From contig JAEDGW010000104.1 of the NCBI GenBank assembly GCA_016297325.1, positions 1-9,322 on the forward strand: DNA of 9,322 nucleotides, read 5' to 3'. The notes below the pieces were generated by a model. That model was not told the DNA's origin and did not search any database. It saw only the letters and a list, made by a program, of their open reading frames with translations. Positions 5,632 through 9,322 of the stretch are shown here, one piece after another (position 1 is the first letter of the stretch; the number at the start of each line of letters is the position of its first letter). Origin of the DNA: Coprococcus sp. (GTDB taxonomy: Bacteria > Bacillota > Clostridia > Lachnospirales > Lachnospiraceae). The translations under genes were made by a program, and so were the position numbers.

Positions 5632-5669
5632 TGGAGAAGAGGAATTAATTACAGGGAAGGGAGCAGTAT

Positions 5670-6635
5670 ATGGCGAGCGTGATAAGCCTCAGGGGGCTGA
5701 CAAAGGTGTACGGCGATAAGCGTGTTGTGGACAATTTTTCGCTGGACGTTGAAAAGGGGCACATATATGGTCTGATAGGGCCAAATGGAGCGGGAAAGAC
5801 CACCATAATGAAGATGATAGCGGGACTGATAGATCCTGCTGAGGGAGAGATAGAGCTGTTTGGCTCAGGAAAAGATCTGGATGCAGACAGGGAGAGAGCA
5901 AGCTTCATGATCGAGGCGCCATATCTGGACAAGAGCTTTACTGCCAGGGAGAATATGGAGTACATCAGCCGGCTCAGGGGAGTGGCGGACTCGTCGAAGA
6001 TAGATGAGATACTTGAGCTTGTGGGGCTGGAAAGTACCGGGAAGAAGCTGGTGAAGCATTTTTCACTTGGAATGAAGCAGAGACTTGGAATAGGCATGGC
6101 ACTTCTGCCAGATCCCGAGGTCATGATACTCGATGAGCCTGTGAACGGACTTGATCCCGAGGGAATAGTTGAAGTCAGAAATCTTCTTAAGAGACTGAAG
6201 GACGAGAGAGGGATAACAATACTTATCTCAAGCCATTTGCTTGCAGAGCTCTCCGAGCTTTGCACGGATTTTGTCATCATCGACAAGGGTGTGCTGGTGG
6301 AGTGCATTTCCAAGGAAGAGCTGGATGAGAAGTGCAAAAGCTACATAGAGGTGGCGACGGATGACACGGAAAGACTTGTGACGGTTATCGAGCAGGATCT
6401 GGGGATATCAGGCTACAGAGTGATGGAGAATGGGGATATCCGCATTTATGATATGCTGTCTGAGCTCAAGACCGTGTCGCAGGCGATAACGGCGGCGGGG
6501 CTTACGATACTCAAGTTCCATGTACAGGGAGAGAATCTGGAGGAATATTTCCTATCAAGGGTATCATCCTCCAGTGAAGAGAGTAAGACGCCAAAGAGCT
6601 TCGTTGGCAAAATGCTCAGAAAGGCAGGTAAGTAA
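5670..6635 (+). CDS. ABC transporter ATP-binding protein, BcrA/LanF type
   Basis: The 321-residue ATPase drives the permease encoded next. Motifs are Walker A GPNGAGKTT (37-45), signature FSLGMKQR (131-138), Walker B VMILDEP (151-157) with Glu156, D-loop NGLDPEG and switch His189. In place of the Q-loop it has SFMIEAPYLDKSFTARENM (78-96) with Glu82. This E-loop is characteristic of lantibiotic immunity (LanF) and bacitracin resistance (BcrA) ATPases. A C-terminal extension (about 220-321) of unknown role follows, as in BcrA relatives. GGGAAGGGAG precedes the ATG. The stop is one base from the permease ATG, indicating coupled translation. The likely role is removal of a membrane-active peptide or antibiotic; the actual substrate cannot be read from the sequence. 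Confidence 0.87.
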   Translation: MASVISLRGLTKVYGDKRVVDNFSLDVEKGHIYGLIGPNGAGKTTIMKMIAGLIDPAEGEIELFGSGKDLDADRERASFMIEAPYLDKSFTARENMEYISRLRGVADSSKIDEILELVGLESTGKKLVKHFSLGMKQRLGIGMALLPDPEVMILDEPVNGLDPEGIVEVRNLLKRLKDERGITILISSHLLAELSELCTDFVIIDKGVLVECISKEELDEKCKSYIEVATDDTERLVTVIEQDLGISGYRVMENGDIRIYDMLSELKTVSQAITAAGLTILKFHVQGENLEEYFLSRVSSSSEESKTPKSFVGKMLRKAGK

Positions 6636-6636
6636 T

Positions 6637-7371
6637 ATGAACAGACTTATGAGAGCGGAGTGGTACCGCGTGAGAAAGACCTATCATCTGTCGGTGTGGG
6701 CAGTAGCACTGTGTGTATTTATGATTTATCTGGGGTATATGGATGTAGGATTTGATGGTGCAAGCTCAGGAATAGAGGCATTTGGAATGTTCCTTGAGAA
6801 GGATCTTATGCTCATAACATACCTTACGCTTATAATTGCGGGTATGTACGTGACATCATATGAGAATAAGGTACTCTGTTATGAGGTGATGGCGGGCAAC
6901 AGGACGTCAAGGTTGCTGCTCTCCAAGCTGTTCACGGTTGTGCCGCTTATGTCGGTCATCAGTATAGCACTGATGATCTCTCCGATACTGTATTATGGGG
7001 CGAAGAATGGCTATGGAGACACAAAATATCTTGCGCTCAGAATATTGATAGTTGCGGTGGTCTGTATCAGGGTGCTCAGTTGTTCGGTGCTCATCATGAC
7101 AACATTTAAGTCAGCCGTAGGAATGTTTGTGGTATTTTTCAGATTTCTGATACTTGAGGCTATAGGCAGCCTTGTGATAGACATGGTAACTGAGAATGGC
7201 GGCACAGTTTCAAAGGCAACTTACTGCCTTGCCGGAGGCAGCCTGACCTGTTCCGGTCTGCCGGAGATCGCGGCGCAGGATGTGGTCATCTGCGTGGTGG
7301 CAGGAGTTGTTGAAATACTCATCTGGTATGTGTTATCCTATAATAGCTATGAAAAAAAGTGGTTCAATTAA
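6637..7371 (+). CDS. ABC-2-type permease subunit
   Basis: The 244-residue membrane protein begins MNRLMRAEWYRVRKTYHLSV, the usual amphipathic start of BcrB/LanE-type permeases. Six hydrophobic segments are visible at about 16-35, 57-75, 97-119, 132-154, 160-183 and 213-234. The loop between segments 2 and 3 contains ENKVLCYEVMAGNRTSR, similar to the cytoplasmic coupling loop of this family. I chose ATG 6637, one base after the ATPase stop and matching the family N-terminus, over an upstream in-frame ATG at 6520 inside the ATPase gene. Only one permease gene is present, so the exporter is probably a homodimer with two copies of the ATPase. Confidence 0.8.
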   Translation: MNRLMRAEWYRVRKTYHLSVWAVALCVFMIYLGYMDVGFDGASSGIEAFGMFLEKDLMLITYLTLIIAGMYVTSYENKVLCYEVMAGNRTSRLLLSKLFTVVPLMSVISIALMISPILYYGAKNGYGDTKYLALRILIVAVVCIRVLSCSVLIMTTFKSAVGMFVVFFRFLILEAIGSLVIDMVTENGGTVSKATYCLAGGSLTCSGLPEIAAQDVVICVVAGVVEILIWYVLSYNSYEKKWFN

Positions 7372-7432
7372 TGACATACAGCATATGACGATGGCAATGT
7401 GGTGGTGTCTGACAGATAAGGGCATATATGGT

Positions 7433-8353
7433 ATGGATATCTATTATAAGCTTATGATAGGACTGTTGTTGATTATAGCAACAGTCCTTTTTATACGGGT
7501 GGTACAATACAAAAGGCAGATGCGGATATTTGCGGATAAGCTGAAGGCGCGCCTTGAGGGCGGCGTGGATCAGGATATACATGTGGAATACTTCGACAGG
7601 GATATCCTGCGTCTTGCAAATGCGCTAAATGACTATTCGGATCAGATAAAAGAGAAGAATCTGGCGGTGGAGAAGGACAGGACAAGGCTGAAAAATGTTA
7701 TAGCCGGAATCTCCCACGACTTCAGGACACCGCTCACCGCGGCGAAGGGGTATATGCAGCTCATGAAAAAGGGAGGACATATCACAGGCAAGGATCAGGA
7801 GTATCTTGACATTGCCCTTGCAAAGACTGACTATCTGCGGGTGCTCTCCGATGCATTCTTTGAGGTGTCATCAGCGGATGCGAAGGATGATGAGATAGAG
7901 ACAGCAGATGTGGATGTGGCGGCACTTCTGACATCCCAGGCATTTGAGCAGTACGACTGGGTGAAGGAGTCTGGCATAAATGTCACATTTGACATACCGG
8001 AGCAGGCGGTCACTGTGCGCAGCAATGAGACAATGCTCAGCCGGATATTTGCCAACTTCTTCTCAAATGCGCGGAAGTATGCAAAGAGCCGTATATCGGT
8101 GAGGCTGGTGTGTGAGGATGACCGGGTTAAGGTTGTATTTGAAAATGACATAGACTCGGACAATGAGATAGATGTCGACACGATATTCGATGCGTTCTGC
8201 CGTGGGAAATCCAGACAGAAGGAGGGCGCAGGGCTGGGACTTTACATAGTTAAGTGCCTTGCGGACAAGCTGAGGCATGAGGTGAGCGCAGAGGTTACGG
8301 ATGGAGTATTTGCGATAAATATTTCTATTTTGACTGACCGAAATACAAGCTAA
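7433..8353 (+). CDS. Membrane-anchored sensor histidine kinase
   Basis: The 306-residue protein is the probable partner of the 4649 regulator. One membrane helix (about 5-24, KLMIGLLLIIATVLFIRVV) leaves almost no extracellular domain, as in kinases that sense through the membrane or through a partner transporter. A charged linker leads to the DHp domain with phospho-acceptor His95 in GISHDFRTPLT, then an ATPase domain with the N-box FANFFSNARKYA (Asn212), a degenerate G1 region (FENDIDSDNEI, no DxGxGI), FDAFCRGKS, and G2 GAGLGL (265-270). I chose ATG 7433 because AAGGG lies 10 bases upstream and it starts just before the helix. In-frame ATGs at 7385, 7391 and 7397 are possible but have no site. 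The frame extends further upstream only inside the permease gene. Confidence 0.82.
   Translation: MDIYYKLMIGLLLIIATVLFIRVVQYKRQMRIFADKLKARLEGGVDQDIHVEYFDRDILRLANALNDYSDQIKEKNLAVEKDRTRLKNVIAGISHDFRTPLTAAKGYMQLMKKGGHITGKDQEYLDIALAKTDYLRVLSDAFFEVSSADAKDDEIETADVDVAALLTSQAFEQYDWVKESGINVTFDIPEQAVTVRSNETMLSRIFANFFSNARKYAKSRISVRLVCEDDRVKVVFENDIDSDNEIDVDTIFDAFCRGKSRQKEGAGLGLYIVKCLADKLRHEVSAEVTDGVFAINISILTDRNTS
7459..7492 (+). terminator. Terminator-like hairpin inside the kinase coding sequence
   Basis: AGGACTGTTG (7459-7468) and CAACAGTCCT (7479-7488) form a perfect 10-base-pair stem with a 10-base loop, ending in five T residues (7488-7492). It meets the criteria of an intrinsic terminator, yet it encodes the membrane helix of the kinase from codon 9 onward. 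A ribosome initiating at 7433 would melt it, so kinase mRNA could depend on its own translation. Confidence 0.5.
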
Positions 8354-8390
8354 AACATATGTATAAAAAAGTGGTTACATAAAAATGTGT

Positions 8391-8396
8391 TAGAAT
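8391..8396 (+). promoter_or_regulatory. Candidate extended -10 promoter after the kinase gene
   Basis: TAGAAT is preceded by TGTGT, close to an extended -10 element. No good -35 was found at 16-18 bases. If active, transcripts start near 8403 and have a leader of about 145 bases before the gene at 8550. Confidence 0.3.
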
Positions 8397-8404
8397 ACGA
8401 AGCG

Positions 8405-8534
8405 TTGGCGCGCAGAGTGGTCACTGTGCAGACACCAATCAACAAAACAATGGCAAATTAATACGAATCAGCAAAGACACTAAATGTCGCTTGCCCAATG
8501 TCAGACGGGCAGGCAGCATTTGGTGTCTTTTTTT
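8405..8534 (+). promoter_or_regulatory. Candidate transcription attenuator leader
   Basis: A first hairpin can form from TTGG (8405-8408) with CCAA (8435-8438), enclosing GCAGAGTG/CACTGTGC (8412-8429). GACACCAA (8431-8438) is complementary to TTGGTGTC (8520-8527), which is the 3' arm of the terminator at 8473-8534. Pairing with this upstream copy would prevent the terminator. The sequence around 8430-8440 nearly repeats the terminator's 5' arm (8472-8483), as expected for competing strands. No known riboswitch class was recognised. Confidence 0.4.
8473..8534 (+). terminator. Strong intrinsic terminator abutting the next ribosome binding site
   Basis: AAAGACAC (8473-8480) pairs with GTGTCTTT (8523-8530). 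The stem continues through AAATG/CATTT and GC-T-TGCCC with GGGCA-G-GC, giving about 23 pairs with one mismatch and a few G-U pairs. Seven T residues (8528-8534) end it. GAGGAGG starts at the next base, so it lies inside the leader of the 8550 gene as well as after the kinase. Confidence 0.8.
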
Positions 8535-8549
8535 GAGGAGGACAGAAGA

Positions 8550-8762
8550 ATGCCTAAGACAACGGGACAGTCAATATTTTTTACAGCGATAACAGCGTGG
8601 ATGATGGTTTACATAATGACAGTGTACAACACGGTGCTGGCAAGTGGTGAATTTACAAATGCCATATTTTTAGTGGCGCTGAAGAGTATTTGGGTGGAGT
8701 ATATCATCATATTCCTGCTGGCATTGTTCCATTCTCATGGCTATGGTGTATATACTTATTAA
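8550..8762 (+). CDS. Small DUF2798-like membrane protein
   Basis: The 70-residue product has two hydrophobic helices (about 8-26 and 38-60) joined by ASGEFTNAIF. The pattern MPKTTGQSIFFTAITAWMMV, then YNTVLASGEFTNAIFLVALK, resembles DUF2798 proteins of Firmicutes. Function is unknown. The family usually continues after the second helix with a basic PLAxKLAF-like segment; here it ends HSHGYGVYTY, so the C-terminus may be lost through a frameshift. Start ATG 8550 has GAGGAGG 8 bases upstream; the longer frame from 8484 lies in the terminator. Expression may depend on readthrough of that terminator. Confidence 0.6.
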   Translation: MPKTTGQSIFFTAITAWMMVYIMTVYNTVLASGEFTNAIFLVALKSIWVEYIIIFLLALFHSHGYGVYTY

Positions 8763-8767
8763 AATAG

Positions 8768-8804
8768 AAACTCTGAGAAAAATTTCAAAGTTTTTATTTT
8801 TTTT
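8768..8804 (+). terminator. AT-rich intrinsic terminator after the DUF2798-like gene
   Basis: AAACT (8768-8772) pairs with AGTTT (8789-8793), and GAAA with TTTC inside, followed by a T-rich tail with eight T residues at 8797-8804. The stem is weak, but the tail is long. Confidence 0.45.
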
Positions 8805-8832
8805 GCAACATTTGAACTGGCTGAACTGTATA
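8803..8832 (+). promoter_or_regulatory. Weak promoter candidate of the lipoprotein gene
   Basis: TTGCAA (8803-8808) and TGTATA (8827-8832) are 18 bases apart. TGAACTG is repeated at 8813-8819 and 8822-8828 (9-base period) inside the spacer, possibly a regulator site. Confidence 0.3.
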
Positions 8833-8861
8833 TAGGATAGAAAGTTATATTAAGGAAAGGA

Positions 8862-9322
8862 ATGATGAATATGAGAAAAAGAACAATGATAGCAGTAATA
8901 ACAGGAACAGCAATAATGAGTGTATGTGCAGCATGTGGAAACAAAACGGTGCTAAATACGGACACAGTTGATCAGGCACAGGATACTCAGCAGATAGCAA
9001 ATCCATGGGTGGAATATGAGTCTGTGGAAAATGCGGCAAAGGCAGCAGGGTTTGATATGATTGTACCGAAAAGTGTGGATGGGTATACTGACAAGACGAT
9101 AAGTGTTATGGATAACCAGTTGATACAGGTTGAGTTCAGCAATGGTGACAGTAAATATATATGCTTCAGGAAAGGTGTGATAAATGGTGCTGAGACTGAT
9201 ATAAGCGGTGATTTTAATGAGTATTCATTTACGGAAAAGACAGAGATTAATCATAAATTGGTTACTATGAAGGGAAAAGATGGAAAAGTTAAGGTTGCGG
9301 TGTGGTCGGATGGAACATATAA
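8862..9322 (+). CDS. DUF4367-like lipoprotein, 3' end outside the window
   Basis: The 153 visible residues start with a basic region, a hydrophobic signal peptide and a likely lipid-attachment Cys25 (VCAAC, an imperfect lipobox). A Gln/Asp/Thr-rich linker precedes a domain from about residue 47: NPWVEYESVENAAKAAGFDM, IVPKSVDGY, IQVEFSNGDSKYICFRKG and DISGDFNEYSF, which matches the pattern of DUF4367 domains. The domain's function is not established. Starts at 8862, 8865 and 8871 share the two overlapping AAGGA sites (8852-8861) and cannot be separated. The reading frame is open at the window edge. Confidence 0.7.
   Translation, partial: MMNMRKRTMIAVITGTAIMSVCAACGNKTVLNTDTVDQAQDTQQIANPWVEYESVENAAKAAGFDMIVPKSVDGYTDKTISVMDNQLIQVEFSNGDSKYICFRKGVINGAETDISGDFNEYSFTEKTEINHKLVTMKGKDGKVKVAVWSDGTY

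Noticed and set aside
5645..6337. 230-codon minus-strand ORF
   Set aside because: It is antisense to the ABC ATPase gene, very Ser-rich, with no ribosome binding site or domain; it is a codon-use shadow.
7831..8181. 116-codon minus-strand ORF
   Set aside because: It is antisense to the kinase gene, Ser-rich and without a start signal.
1..9322. Genome-wide recoding of TAG
   Set aside because: The transporter permease ends naturally at TAG with the next gene's ribosome binding site overlapping it, so TAG acts as stop here.
1..9322. CRISPR array, tRNA, rRNA or complete insertion sequence
   Set aside because: No regularly spaced repeats, cloverleaf-like sequence, rRNA segment or transposase with terminal repeats was seen.

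Overview
The window looks like a chromosome segment of a Gram-positive anaerobe of the class Clostridia, most likely a Lachnospiraceae member. This is inferred from strong AGGAGG-type ribosome binding sites, lipoprotein signal peptides, moderate GC, and protein families typical of that group (family 3 amino acid ABC system, BcrA-type ABC with a two-component pair, DUF2798-like and DUF4367-like proteins). No rRNA, tRNA, CRISPR array or intact transposase was seen.

Positions 1-1960 are a gene-poor, decayed accessory region. On the minus strand a promoter (904-932) precedes a 43-residue protein, a ribbon-helix-helix (RHH) DNA-binding protein with an amber codon directly after its ATG, a two-helix membrane protein, and in the same frame after its stop a broken piece of a second RHH protein. 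On the plus strand lie a frameshifted Xre-like helix-turn-helix remnant and a small charged protein whose better-placed start is cut off by another amber codon. Three related GCGC/A-tract palindromes (19-44, 406-419, 1555-1590) punctuate the region. I read it as remnants of a plasmid or integrative element.

Positions 2001-4508 are a complete amino acid ABC importer operon: promoter, lipoprotein receptor, membrane permease, ATPase, and a strong intrinsic terminator. The receptor has Val where most relatives carry the Arg that binds the ligand carboxylate.

Positions 4649-8353 are a one-direction cluster: an OmpR-type response regulator with an unusually long linker, a 26-codon ORF whose ATG is in a predicted hairpin, a BcrA/LanF-type ATPase with an E-loop, a six-helix permease, and a histidine kinase with one short membrane anchor. 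By analogy with bacitracin and lantibiotic modules, the kinase and regulator probably sense a membrane-active compound and control the exporter. A terminator-like hairpin lies inside the kinase coding sequence close to its start.

Positions 8354-9322 hold a structured leader with a strong terminator abutting the Shine-Dalgarno of a small DUF2798-like membrane protein. An upstream sequence can pair with the terminator's 3' arm, as in transcription attenuators. The window ends inside a DUF4367-like lipoprotein gene.
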